A stretch of 64,000 bases of DNA, taken from NCBI RefSeq assembly GCF_003711515.1, contig NW_021167084.1, positions 2,025,932-2,089,931 of the forward strand. The letters are read 5' to 3'. Position 1 is the stretch's first letter. Each line of letters starts with the position of its first letter. A program made the position numbers and the translations under genes. This stretch comes from Sodiomyces alkalinus F11. Lineage: Eukaryota > Ascomycota > Sordariomycetes > Glomerellales > Plectosphaerellaceae. Below, piece after piece: positions 11,284 through 22,522 of this stretch. The notes beneath the pieces are model-generated. The model had not been told where the DNA came from. It saw only the letters and a program-made list of their open reading frames with translations, and ran no database searches.

Positions 11284-12385
11284 TTAAAGGCACTGGCTGT
11301 ACCACGGGTTCTGCTCGCGGCAAGTACCCTGAGCACAGGTCCTAGGGCCATCCCAGCCCTCGCCACCACACTGGCCGTACAGAGGCGCGCCGCCGCTGCT
11401 AGGAGGAGGAGGAGGAGGGGGAGGGGTGCTAGGAGGCGGGTTGCTGGGAGGGGGGCTGCCGCCGCCGCTAACAGTGATGGTCCTGAAGCCGACGGAGCCG
11501 TCGTCGTTGCCGCGGATGGTGCCGCCGGGGACGACGGCGATGCCGGGAATGTGCGGGTAGCGGGTGGGGCCGTTCCAGACGCTGAAGTTGACGGCAGGGT
11601 CGCGGGTTCCGTAGACGCCGGGGATCCTGGCGGTGGGCCCGGGGATGCTGGAGGCGCTGGTTCCCTCGACGCGAAGCTGGGCGCAGGCGTAGTAGAACTC
11701 GGCCTCTCCGCCGTGGGCGCCGTGGAGGGCGATGTGCTCGTAGCGGGCGAGGTATTCGCCGGTGGGGATGTTGGAGGGAACGGTGAACTCGATGGTGTTC
11801 TCGCCCCACATGCACCAGGCGTCGGTCTGGAAGCCGTTGGGGCCCCGTTGACGGCACACGAGGGATTGGTGGACCCTGATGTGGGTAATGAGAGGACGCG
11901 ATTGTTAGTGAACCGTTATGTTCAATGTCATGTTTATCATTGTTGTGACGTGTTGAACAAGCCCTAGGAAACATAAAGGAATAGAAAGGCCAGTCGCAAG
12001 GGGCTGGGATAACATACTTGAACCAGTCGCCAGATCCGTCATACGACTGAACGCTGCCCGGAGCGCGGCTCAGGTAAACCTGAGTGGGACCGGGGTGCTC
12101 CATGCTGTTGGCACCGAAAGCTTGCCTGACGGCCACACGGTCGCCGGGGCGGACGGTGTAGACCTGGGTACGGGCGCCCGAGAGGGCGTTGTCGTTGCAA
12201 CGGAAATCCGGACGCAGGATCTCCTCCCACTTGGTGGGCATGTAACCGCGGGTGTGCTGGCGGATGTACTGCCAGTCGCCGCCACGCTGTTGGCCGTTGA
12301 CAATGAGCTTGTCCCAGCTGTAGTGGGCGCTGACAAGAGGCGCCACGGCCAGCCAGGCCAGGGAGGCGAGGGCGGTGATCTTCAT
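11284..12385 (-). CDS. AA9 lytic polysaccharide monooxygenase with C-terminal CBM1
   Basis: Two exons (12385-12018, 11875-11284) encode 319 aa. The signal peptide (1-20) is cut before His21, the required N-terminal His of the copper histidine brace. The second brace His is His97 in [12 protein letters not shown], and the axial Tyr is Tyr184 in EFYYACAQ. The catalytic domain spans about 21-245. A Pro/Ser-rich linker follows, then a cellulose-binding CBM1 with YGQCGG and four cysteines at the C-terminus. The enzyme is secreted and uses copper and O2 or H2O2 to cleave beta-1,4 glucan chains. The residue before the FYYAC motif is Glu (182) where most AA9 enzymes have Gln. The catalytic domain is closely related to the AA9 at 16713, which is inverted relative to it, 4.3 kb away and lacks this intron and the CBM1. 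Confidence 0.95.
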
Positions 12386-12588
12386 CGTCGGGTTTGAGAT
12401 CTGCAGTGCACACTGCCGTGTAAGTCGGGGACTCGGGGAAAAGAAGTTCAAACTTCAAACACGGTTTGGACGCTTTACCTGAACCGAGACGGAGACAGCA
12501 ATGGACTTGTTGATGGACAGGGAAGAACTCGAGATCTTCACTGATCAGCGAAAGAATTCCCGTCTTCGAGCCGGAGATGGGGGAAGAC

Positions 12589-12596
12589 TTATATAA
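12589..12596 (-). promoter_or_regulatory. TATA-like box of the AA9-CBM1 gene
   Basis: A TTATATAA stretch lies about 205 nt upstream of the ATG on the minus strand, at a position usual for a strongly inducible fungal secreted-enzyme promoter. Function is inferred. Confidence 0.4.
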
Positions 12597-15500
12597 TCTC
12601 CCTTGCCTTTCCCGAGTATGTTCATGTTGCTGTTGTTGCAAGTCCCTCCAAAACTCCAAGGCTCCATCCATGTCACCGTGCCTCAATTCTTCTACCCTTA
12701 CCCTTCGGCTTCTCTCCCATTTTTTGCGCCAAGCTCCCCAGCCAACAACCTCCAGTCTCCTTCGTCACCTGACGTCTTCGCGGTTCTGCTTCTTCGGACC
12801 TAGGTCCTACTTTGGGAAACCTCAACTCCCTATGGAGTATCAACCGTGGCACGGCTCCACACTGGATTTCCGCTTTCGTTTGCGGGAGATCACCTCCTTT
12901 CCCCTAGCCCGTCTATCCTTGCGAGGCGTAACGCTCCCAGGGGCTCACTATATTATGTCCGAGCGGTCGCGAGTCGACCCGGCAGTTCGAAGCCGAACGT
13001 GGCGCGAGGACGGCACGAGGGTGCTACGTCCCGAAGTCTGGGGAGGAGGCGTCTATTCGGATCGAAAATTTCAATGTTGATTATTTGTACGACTTTGCTG
13101 TTTGGTTATTGGCTCGTGTGTAACCCGCCTGGCAGAAGCTGGGGTTCGGGATCCCCAGCCGCTTGTGTTGTTAGTTGGTAATCTTTGACGATCCGGGGGG
13201 TGCATGAATGCATGAATATTAATTAATTCCTTGACAACTTTCATGTTCCCAATTTAGTTTCCACGTTTTGCAGATCGGCCCGTGGATGCGGCCTCTCAGT
13301 CCAATGAATTGTATTAACAACAAAAGGCCATGTGTATCCGTACAGTGTATTGTGTCCCTACGTGTTAGTTGTAGCCGACATCATGGGATATGTGTCTCAG
13401 TGTCTGTGAAGCTGGGCAGCCATAAAACGAAGATGCAGGCTCTATGAGCCCATATTATCTCCATGACAATTGATTCCTTCATGTTCGCATTATAGTACCA
13501 CTCCTAATGTTATGTGCCTGGGATTTATATGATCGGCAGTTCTCTACGCTCGGCCTCCACAAGTTTATGCTGGGACCCTGGGCAGCCTCACGGCGTGGGA
13601 TGATCCGACGTCTCAAACTCGGTAAGGGGGCTTCTAAGCGAAGGCAACCACATACCAGAGATCCACGTTCTGGGCGACCCAAGCCTTTTTATTCGTACAA
13701 ATAGTTCACATGCATGTTACCTATGAGCAGCGTGCTCCATAGGGGTCAGCCTCTTCCTACCTTGTTCTACGAACCAAACCAGGTTCCCCGCGGACCCCGC
13801 CCTTTGAGTACCAGAATTATATTATCATCAAGTGGTATGTAGAACGGCCAAGAGCTGGTTTACCTGGTTTGCTCGTACTCCCAAGCCAAGCGGTCGAAAC
13901 GCCCAGTTGAGCAGTGGGCACCACGGGCCTCGTCACCCGGTTGTAGGGCCTGTCACCTCTTTTCTGTCGCGAACAAGAACGGGGGAATATGAACTACATG
14001 TACTTGCAACTGCCGTGATCCCCTCAATGTGACCTTGACACCAAATGGTCGCACTCGAATCATTGGTTAATACTACAAGAGGCCGAAAGGGGGAATGGTG
14101 GCATCAGCACTTACATGGAGAACATGGAGAACATGGAGATGGTGCGCCTTGACAGGATGATGAACACAGAAATTTGATCCTATATGTACCCATCGACGAA
14201 GGAGGAAATCGCCATGGTCGGGATATACCGTGTGAATACCTATTTGATGCGTCCGCTTCGGTCCGCTATACCGTTGCATTCTATTCACAATGCTTAGGTA
14301 CATGTATGCTTTGACTCCAGTCGGCAGTTAACACATTGAGTTGGTAGTTGGTGCGTACATGTCTACCTCGGGCACTACATTCTCAGAGCTATTATCACGA
14401 TAACACCTTGTGCAAGTTGTGTAGGTTCAGCCGTGTAAGCAGTATATCTGTCCCCGGGTAGATACGAGCAAAGAGATTAAGACCGAGAGACTATATAAGT
14501 TATAACTTGCGCCTTAAGAGACCGTGCGCTCTTATTGCCGGGATGCTCTTTTCTCTCCCAGACTGAGTAGCACAGCATACAGACAGTGCTTTCGTCCTCC
14601 CAGGGGCTACGTACATAGTCGGATTGGGTCAATTTTCATGTCAAAGACCCAACGGCGCCAGAGTAGCCCCGAGTAGGAAGTAGCCACCGAGTAATACGAC
14701 ATCCACCAGGTAGTTTAGGAGGGATGATGTAAAAGGGAGCAGGTGACATATGGGAATCATGCCACCTCGCTGGCTCCGCGTGCGGCAAGCTGAGGGGAAT
14801 AGTGCTGATGTCTTGGGTTGACCTCTGTCTCGGATTGCTTCATTCCGGTTTTCCACTCTCTTATTAGGAGGCAGTTGAGGTGTGTAGAGAATGAGGCCAT
14901 GAGGGTTGGTCGGTCCTCCGTGCACCAGCTGCCCTTCCTCGTTTCGGGGCGCATGATGCCAACTTCATGTTCGTTTTGTTCATGTTGAGCCGCCCCAATC
15001 GTAATTTTCCTCGTTGGGTTGAATCGAACCCTCGTCGCCCCTCCAGTAACCCTGCCAGGACGAGCAATAGTGAGCACAGCCTACTGTCTTCATCACCACG
15101 CTACCTGAAGCCAGGACGGCTTCTCTGGGTTATCTTCGGGTACTACAGAACCACCAAACTTGGTGTTAGCACTGACAGATACCATACTGGGAACATGAAG
15201 GTAGTTGAGATTGACGGGAAGGACTGTCCATTCTGACTCGGATCTCTGTCTGGGGAAAAGCTTGTGGTTTGTCGTCCGTTTCAGCTGCGGCAGTGCTGGA
15301 AAGCCCGTCGCGGACTCGCGGTGTTAACTGCTACTGGTCCGCCTACTGTCAGCGTCGTGGTTGTTCCATCGAGTCCAGAAAACTCGGTTCACCGTTGTCT
15401 CTGCCTCCAGAGCCTTGGGCGACTCGTTGGTTATGGTTATGTGGGGGAGGATTTGATTGTATGGGTTGGCGAGATCTGAAGATCTCCGTAGTCTGGGACT

Positions 15501-16712
15501 TTTACTTTTATCTATCTGCTGCTCGTGGGGCAACTTTGCGGGTACTTTAACCCCTGGTATTCTAAGCGCGTACAACGTAAGCCGGGGGAGTGGCGCCGCG
15601 GTGTCTCAGATTCTCCAGGGGCCCGCATCCCAGCAATCTTGAGCTCTGAAAGGCCAGCCTCTAGCCCCTGGGCGGCTGGTGGTGCCAACATGGTGCCAAC
15701 AAGGGTGTACGATGGCCTTTTACGAAGTAGGTATTTCAGGATGCAGATCTGAGCCAGGATGCTCAACTGTCTTCAACTTGCAAGTACATGTTGCCAAGCT
15801 GAACACCAGACGACCCGGTCTTCATGTTTCAACATGGGTGAGGCGTCGGTATTCGCCTGCTTGCGCCAAGAATCCAGGACCGCTATAATTTTACAAAAGA
15901 AGGGATATGTCGGCCGCCGTCCATCAAGGGACTAGGCAAGCGTTTCAGATATAAAGAATCGCAGTAAAAGGTTGAGGGAGAAAAAAGATATCTTTATTTC
16001 TCACGAGTCTTGCAACCTCGCAAGTTGGCGAAGGCCTGCATCTTATTAATTACTGTGTATCCGTAGCTGCAAAGAGCTCAACTATGAAAGGCCCCAGGGT
16101 ATTGCACGACACACGAAACATGGCCAAATCTTAACCCGCGGTCCTTGGCTGCATGTGGGCAGTTGTGCATGCCCCTTACCAACATGTTCATGAGATCTTC
16201 TGAGAATGCCGTTGACCGACCTTAGCGGCGCCACACCCTATTAAAGGGAATCAAGCATCTCCACAAGGATTACAGGGTCTCCCCAACAACAAATGTCAAA
16301 CAGATGGACGAAGTACAATTTGTTTGGATGGCGCGTAGAAACCCACAAGGTTGACCATATCGAAGTCTCTAATATAAGTCTCACCCGCACCCGCATCATC
16401 TTCAACCTTCCGGGTGGTTCGTTACGCACCGTACGTAGCTCTCGCTCTCTTCCTTTTCGCTCTTTTTTCGTCTTTCATTCCATTCGTTCTAGCATCTCTC
16501 ACGGCATCGTCGCCATACGGGAGTTTATCTTCAACACAGGCTGTGCCACCATTCGTTTACCACTTCAAGTGCCTTTACGTTCATTCACCTCACGTCCAGC
16601 ACGTGCGTCACTCCAGTGTACCAGGCTTTACACTGCAGCATTATTCTACATACATCCAGTCTTTCACCCGTGCATTCTTCTCCATCGGTTCTAAACCAAC
16701 AGCTCAACTACA
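12597..16712. other. 4.1-kb gene-poor region between the two AA9 genes
   Basis: This is the divergent region shared by the two LPMO genes. ORFs are short, overlap on both strands and have no domain, signal peptide or coherent splice signals. I found no clear transposase or terminal repeats, although a degraded element cannot be excluded by eye. The last 300 nt before 16713 are pyrimidine-rich leader. A B-box-like GGTTCGATTC occurs on the minus strand near 15015 without a foldable tRNA around it. Confidence 0.55.
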
Positions 16713-17759
16713 ATGAGACAAACCTTCGCCTCCGCTCTCGCGCTGCTGAGCGTCCCCCTGGCTTCGGCCCACTACACCTTCGATCAGCTGGTCCACAACG
16801 ATGTGCTCGTCGGCAGGCCCTGGGAGTACATCCGCCAGCACGACCGCGGCTACATGCCCACCTTCCAAGCCGAGGCCGCCACGAGCAACGACTTCCGCTG
16901 CAACCTGAACGCCCTCAGCGGCGAGAACACCGACGTCTTCACCGTCAGGGTCGGTGACAAGCTCGGCATCAAGAAGGCGTTCGGCGAGGGCGGCATGGAG
17001 CATCCCGGCCCCGTGCAGGTCTATATGTCCCAGGCTCCCGATTCGGTACGGTCCTACGACGGCTCCGGCGACTGGTTCAAGGTCTTCCAGGGCCTGGTGT
17101 GCCGGAACCGCGGCGCCGAGGGCTTCCTCAACGACAACTGGTGCATGTGGTCCGAGAACACCATCAGCTTCGAGATCCCCGACGTCCCTGAGGGCGAGTA
17201 CCTCGTCCGTGCCGAGCACATTGCCCTCCATGGCGCCCATGACAACAATGCCGAGTTCTACTACGCCTGCGCTCAGGTCAAGGTTGAGGGCAGCACCGCC
17301 GCGTCCGTCGAGGGCCCTACCGTCAAGATCCCCGGCGTGTACAGCGTCGGCGACGCTCCTCACAACTTTAATATCTGGAACGGTCGGCTTACCAGCTACC
17401 CCCTTATCCCTGGCCCGGATGTCATCGCTGGCGGCCAGATTCGCGGCAACGCTAATGGTTCTTCGGACGGGATTGTTGTTGTTGAGGGTGTCCTGTCACC
17501 TCAACCCGAGCCCCAGCCTGAACCCTCGCCCGAACCTTCTCCTGAGCCCGAACCGGTGCCGACCGAATCCGTTGAGCTTCCTCCCACCCCCACTCCCTCG
17601 GCTGAGCCTTCCGATGTCCCCGTTTCGCCCCCGGATGCGACCTCGGACTCCCCGAGCGAGCCCACCCCGACCCAATGCCCTTCTCGCCGCCGTCGCCGCC
17701 GCCGCTCTGGTCGCAAGTCCGTCAAGCGATCCAGCCGCAAGGTTCGTTCCCTACTGTAA
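16713..17759 (+). CDS. AA9 lytic polysaccharide monooxygenase with Pro/Ser-rich and polybasic tail
   Basis: An uninterrupted frame of 348 aa. The signal peptide (1-19) ends just before His20, which becomes the N-terminal copper ligand. The second ligand is His97 (MEHPGPVQVYMS), and the axial Tyr lies in AEFYYACAQ, again with Glu in place of the common second-sphere Gln. From about residue 260 the tail is PEPxPEP and Thr/Ser-rich, followed by a run of eight arginines and further RK/KR pairs. There is no CBM1. A second model is likely: a GTTCGT donor at 17742 and an ideal CTAAC...CTAG 3' site ending at 17813 would splice directly to a TAA at 17814, giving 343 aa ending in Ser-Arg-Lys. Substrate is probably a beta-glucan. 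Confidence 0.93.
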   Translation: MRQTFASALALLSVPLASAHYTFDQLVHNDVLVGRPWEYIRQHDRGYMPTFQAEAATSNDFRCNLNALSGENTDVFTVRVGDKLGIKKAFGEGGMEHPGPVQVYMSQAPDSVRSYDGSGDWFKVFQGLVCRNRGAEGFLNDNWCMWSENTISFEIPDVPEGEYLVRAEHIALHGAHDNNAEFYYACAQVKVEGSTAASVEGPTVKIPGVYSVGDAPHNFNIWNGRLTSYPLIPGPDVIAGGQIRGNANGSSDGIVVVEGVLSPQPEPQPEPSPEPSPEPEPVPTESVELPPTPTPSAEPSDVPVSPPDATSDSPSEPTPTQCPSRRRRRRRSGRKSVKRSSRKVRSLL

Positions 17760-18435
17760 AGTGGAGTTCACAGGCATTCAACCTGCACCGAGACCTCACT
17801 AACACCATTCTAGTAAATCTGCGCAGCTGATCTCGACTCTATGACCACGAGTGCGCCTGTTGTACCAATATGTCTCCACTTCCGTGTCCATGGGAAGACG
17901 GATGTTGGAAGTCAAGTGTTAGACTCGGACTTATATTATTCACCATGTACATATTTTTGATAAACCCCTCAGTAGGGCCATTCTTTATTATTCTCCAGAT
18001 TCCAGTGCTCATGTTACGAGGATTCTAAGTGGACGGCTTCTCACGAGACGATCCCCTCATATCTCGGTCAGTTTCCCATCCTGGTAGGGAGACTGCTTAT
18101 CAGGGTCAATTCGGTGCTTCCCGCGCCTCAAACTGCCCAACTCCCCGCATGGATCAAGTTAAAATGGGCCGGGCCATCCGTCAAGCACAGTCACCCAATG
18201 AATGAAATGCGGCTTCTTATTGAAAACCGGTTGAGGTAATCGGTAGAAGCCAAGTCAGGAAAATATGGAAAGTCGGGGGACTCGAGGCTCGGAGCAGCGG
18301 ATATCTTCCCGACCGTCAACGTCAGGACATCGGTGCTATTTAAAGTTAACGCAGAAATGTGATACAGCAAGGCACTCAGCAATATAAGGTTCTTCTCGTT
18401 ACTCATCTTCTTCCTCCTCCCCCTCCTCCTCCTCT
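17760..18435. other. 3' flank of AA9 gene and convergent intergenic region
   Basis: It includes the candidate terminal intron and TAA of the AA9 gene (17742-17816). I see no further gene. Confidence 0.55.
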
Positions 18436-18978
18436 TCATCTCCATCTCCCTCGCCCCCCTTCATTTTCCAAACCCTGCCTTACCCGCCGTCGCCAGCGAA
18501 CAAAGACAAAGTTCACCAAAAGCAAGAACGACAAGCTCAGGTGCAGAAACACTCCCTCCATCACCATATGGACTCTGAGATCCAGAGGCCCAAGCCCAAG
18601 CGCTCTCCGCAGGACAGTCGACGCTACACTCTCCCCCCACGCCCTCATGAGGAACGGTGTAAGGTCGCCGCCCCCCGCTAGGGTCTCCATTATGTGCCAC
18701 ATGGTGCTGATATACCGTAGCTGCCACACAACGTCGTCCAGTCGAGCCAACAGTCTTTGAATGGCGGTCTGCACAAGGAGCCTCCGGGCCGTATTGTTGT
18801 TGAAAGGGTAGGAAACCGGATGGCCGATGGGAGGCGGGACGGGGCAGGTGCTGTTGCTGGAAACGTTGAGGCCGTAGGGAATGGGCGTTCCCCAGATGTG
18901 GGATGCCATCAGACCGTCGTTTACTAAGGCGTCCCAGGTCCAGGCTCCAAGCTTTCTTAGCAAAAGGTTTAGAGTCAT
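18436..18978 (-). CDS. Hypothetical small membrane protein (180 aa)
   Basis: A single open frame with no family recognised. The N-terminal half is mixed polar with two potential N-glycosylation sites (NVSSNST, NNNT) and a Pro-rich segment. Near residues 140-162 there is one strong hydrophobic segment (FLHLSLSFLLLVNFVFV) followed by an arginine cluster (RWRRRVR), as in a transmembrane helix with a cytosolic basic stop. No cleavable signal peptide is obvious. The composition is protein-like and the frame is the longest here on either strand. It could be a lineage-restricted gene, or the last exon of a longer one, since I could not extend it upstream with certainty. Confidence 0.45.
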   Translation of the reverse strand: MTLNLLLRKLGAWTWDALVNDGLMASHIWGTPIPYGLNVSSNSTCPVPPPIGHPVSYPFNNNTARRLLVQTAIQRLLARLDDVVWQLRYISTMWHIMETLAGGGDLTPFLMRAWGESVASTVLRRALGLGPLDLRVHMVMEGVFLHLSLSFLLLVNFVFVRWRRRVRQGLENEGGRGRWR

Positions 18979-20077
18979 GATAAGAGGATATGCATTGACG
19001 CTTCTTCCTTTCTTCCTCGGCTGTGTATGCAGTGTGTATGTTTCGGCGGCCGAGAGACAGAAGCGCCTTTGGTGTCTCTATTCCCTTTATATTGTCTGGT
19101 GTCTGATCTCGAGTTCATGAACTGGGCGAAGGTCTCAACTGTTTCGCCAGAGCAAAGTCAGTGCTGTTTGGATTGCATTCAATTGTCCTGGAAACAGGCA
19201 GGTGGACTGGAAGGCAACTTGTTTGGGTGCATACTCGCCTTTCTTATCCCAGTCCTTCTCCTTCTACCAGGATATTGTCGTTTCTTTGATGATGAAAGTC
19301 TCATGTTAAGGAAAGAACAGTGTTGTGTGCCTGGGCAGATAATATCAACAGACGGAAGTGATGCTTAGTCGCGAATCTACTTAGACAACGTATGGATTAT
19401 CAAAGACTTCTCGCATAAAGGGGGAATATGCGACTTGAAGAGTTACAGGTGCCTTGACGCTTTGCGGCTTGCCCGAGTGAACTGACTGAATCATTCACGG
19501 GCCTTGAATACATGTGAAATACGACAGAACTTTTTTTGTTTCCCGGCACCTTGTAACGAACAAAGAAGATATTCACTCAGCCATGACCCTTCCCCTAAGA
19601 AACCTCATCGATGGTGGGAACAGGAGAAGCCTGGGTGGTGCGTGCTCCAATGGACCAGACAGCCGGGTCGTTCCTCTGCCGTAGCCTCCAACATTCCCAG
19701 TTCCCGACTTCCAACCATCTACCTCCGAATCAGGGCCCATCTAATAACCATTTCCACGGCACATCAACGCTATGCTCCCCCGGTAGGTAGCTTGCCTTGC
19801 TTCTCCAGGTGTGACCATATGACGACGCCTATCAACTAGCTCCGGAAACTACGACGGAGTGAGGACGTGAAAGGAAGAGAGAAAGAACTGAACAGGCGAG
19901 AATTATTTCTTAGTTAGGGACTTGTGACACCATGGACACACCATGAGCCTAAAAAGAGCCCCGCTTCTAGTCTAGTATGCTAGATCTAGGTCTACCAGAC
20001 GAAGAGACCAGTGTTTACATCCTACCAAGACAAATATTAGCAAATGCCCAGACCAAAAGCTGAGATGGGAGACCAGC
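18979..20077. other. Intergenic, no gene seen
   Basis: Short overlapping ORFs only (18881-19368, 19504-19839), none with recognisable features. Confidence 0.55.
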
Positions 20078-22522
20078 TTACCGGCTAACCGGAGTCAACC
20101 CAAGCAACCGCATGCCGCTGGACAACACAGTTCGGGCCGAGTTATACAGCGCCAGACGGGCCTTCATGAGCTCGGGCTCACTACCGATGATCCGGAGGTG
20201 GTCGTAGCTGCTGCTCAGGAGATGGGTCATCCTGAACAGGTACGTGAGTACCGTAGTCGGCTCCAGCGTCCGGAGCGTGTTCATGAACACGTCGGGATAC
20301 TGCGCGAGGACGCGGACGAGGTCGACCGCGTGTTTCTCAGTCAGGAGGCTCAGGTCGGCCGTCACCACATCCTCGTCGCTGAGGCCTGACTTGCGAGTGA
20401 TGGAGCACAACCGGGCGTGCGCGTATTGGAGGTATGGACCCGTATCTCCCTCGAAGGAGGTCATGGCCTCCATGTTGAAGGTGTAGTTGTTGCCCCGCTT
20501 GCCTGTCATGTCTTGCACCATGATGGAGCTGATGCCGAGTGTCTCTGCCACGGCCTCGGGGTTCTCTACTTGCTTGTACTTCTCCTCATTCTGGAAGACA
20601 GAGTCAGCGGAGAAGAGAGATGAAACAGAAATGAAGACATCAGTCGCGATTTGGCATTACCTTCCTCATCACCTCATGCATGTGATCCGATACGTCACCT
20701 TTTCCATGTCAGAAATTTCCCTCGAGCACACAAGGTCAGGGTCGAGATTGGGAAAACTTACGGATAATGTCGTCCAGGAACTTGACAGTCTGTTTGAGTC
20801 TTCTGTCAGTGTCTGGTGCTTTGCAGATTGGCAGGTGACCTGAATGGAACGTACGCCTTTCCTGGTGCTCATGCCCAGGACCATGCCAAAGTTGATGTGC
20901 TGGACTTTCTTAGCCACCTCGGTATGACCCATGAGTTCAATGATCTTGAAGAGCTGCTTCAGATGGAGGTCCTGCTGTGACGCAACGACGTAGATCAGGT
21001 GGTCAAAGTCGTATTTGTCCACCCGATGCAGCAGCTCGCTGATATCACGGGTGAGGTAGAGCGCGGCTGAGAGACCAAGTTAGCGACTGGGTGGGCAACA
21101 CAAGTACGAGAAAAGAAGAGAAGAACGAAAAAGAAGGGGAGGGGAGATGAAAACGAAAAAAAAAAAAAAGAAAAAAATTGCAACGTACTGCCGTCACGCT
21201 TCCGAATGACAGGCTTCTCCAGGCTCTTGCCTGCCTTCCCGGGAACATGCTTGGCAAAGGGAATGACGATGGCACCCTCGGACTCCTCAGAGATGCCCTT
21301 CTCCTCCAACACCTTGGCGGCATTGGTCATCGCGGCCTCGGAGACCTGGGACTCTCCCGAGTACTCGTCGAAGCGCACGTTGAGGCGGGCGTAGGTAGCC
21401 TTGTACCGCTCGATGCTGAGGTCTCGGAAGCGCCGCCACTGCGCCAGGGCAGCGTCGTCACCATCGTTCATGGCCTTGAAGTAGCGGCGGGCCTGCTCGT
21501 CCAGGCCGTTCTCCTTGAGCCCCTCGGCCTCGGCCCCCTTGCCCTCCTTCTCGAACTCGGCGATCTTCTCCTTTTCTTCGGCCAGGTCATTGTTGATCTT
21601 CACGTAGACTTGGAACAGGTGGTTGATGGCATCGTCTCGGAGGGCGGCCTCGTTGCCGTATTTCTCGAAGCCGAGGGCGAGCAGGCCGTACTGCTTGCCC
21701 CAGTCGCCCAGGTAGTTGATGCGTACTACCTCCCAGCCTGCGCTTTCGTAAAGGTGGGACAGAAAACCGCCGATGATGGTACTCCGAAGGTGACCGGCGT
21801 GGAAGGGCCTACATAAGTCGGTAACGTTTAGCCCCTACAATACAAACGGACGACGATGACGAGGGAAGAGGCAGAGCGAGGAAATACGCCGATAGATGGC
21901 GCAGGAGGAAAAGGAACGGAGAGAACGGACTTGGCAATATTGGGGCTGCTGAATTCAATGACGATGCGCTTCTTGCCCTTGGAAGGGTCTTGGGGATCCC
22001 TCAAGCCGGGATGCGGATTCTTTCCAAACTCCGCGCCGCGCTGTTGAATCTGAGGCACAACGAGCTGGGTGAGGGGACCCGGCTTGAAGAAGAAAACGAT
22101 GAAGGCGCCATTGTTGGCGCTGGTGGGCTTTTCGATGAGGGGAGACTCGGGGAACTGTACGAGAGCCGATGTTAGTCCAAGAAGGATCGCAAGGGAGGAG
22201 GCCAGTATGTGCGTATGTAAAGCGCATGACATGCCTTGGGCAACCACTCTTCACACAGCTCGGCGGGTTTCTTGCCCTTGATGCGGAGGGCGGCAACAGG
22301 GAGGGTCAGATCGCCGTTGTCGAGGGTAGAGGTCCATTGCATGACAGGGTAGATGATCTTGGAGTCGACGCCCGAGACCTGGGAGACCAGGGAGGCGATG
22401 TGAGAGCGGTAGATGTCGATGGGGTTGAGGTCTGGATAGGAGTTGGGGAAGGGTTCGAGCTGGCCGACGGAGAGCTTTTCGAGTTGGCTCGACAACTGGC
22501 CAACGGGGGCGTCGGGGGCCAT
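20078..22522 (-). CDS. Arginyl-tRNA synthetase
   Basis: Seven exons: 22522-22235, 22154-21931, 21808-21189, 21066-20855, 20789-20762, 20698-20661 and 20590-20078. Together they encode 640 aa from the ATG at 22522. The enzyme charges tRNA-Arg. Class I signature motifs are SSPNIAKPFHAGHLRST (HIGH region) and GMSTRKG (KMSKS-like region). The N-terminal tRNA-recognition domain is at about 1-130, and the C-terminal helical anticodon-binding domain carries EGDTGPYLQYAHAR and ends LGLTPVSR. Exons 5 and 6 are only 28 and 38 nt. Intron 1 has a GC donor (AAG|GCATGT). The frame stays open upstream to an ATG at 22756, adding 78 residues rich in Ser, Arg and Leu that end RRNYAT, so a mitochondrial isoform from the same gene is likely. 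Confidence 0.95.

Noticed and set aside
14990..15075. tRNA-like B box (GGTTCGATTC) on the minus strand
   Set aside because: The neighbouring bases do not form a T-stem or an acceptor stem, and no A box lies at the right distance.
12386..16712. A secondary-metabolite or transposon gene between the AA9 genes
   Set aside because: No adenylation, ketosynthase, transposase or reverse-transcriptase motif was found in any frame.
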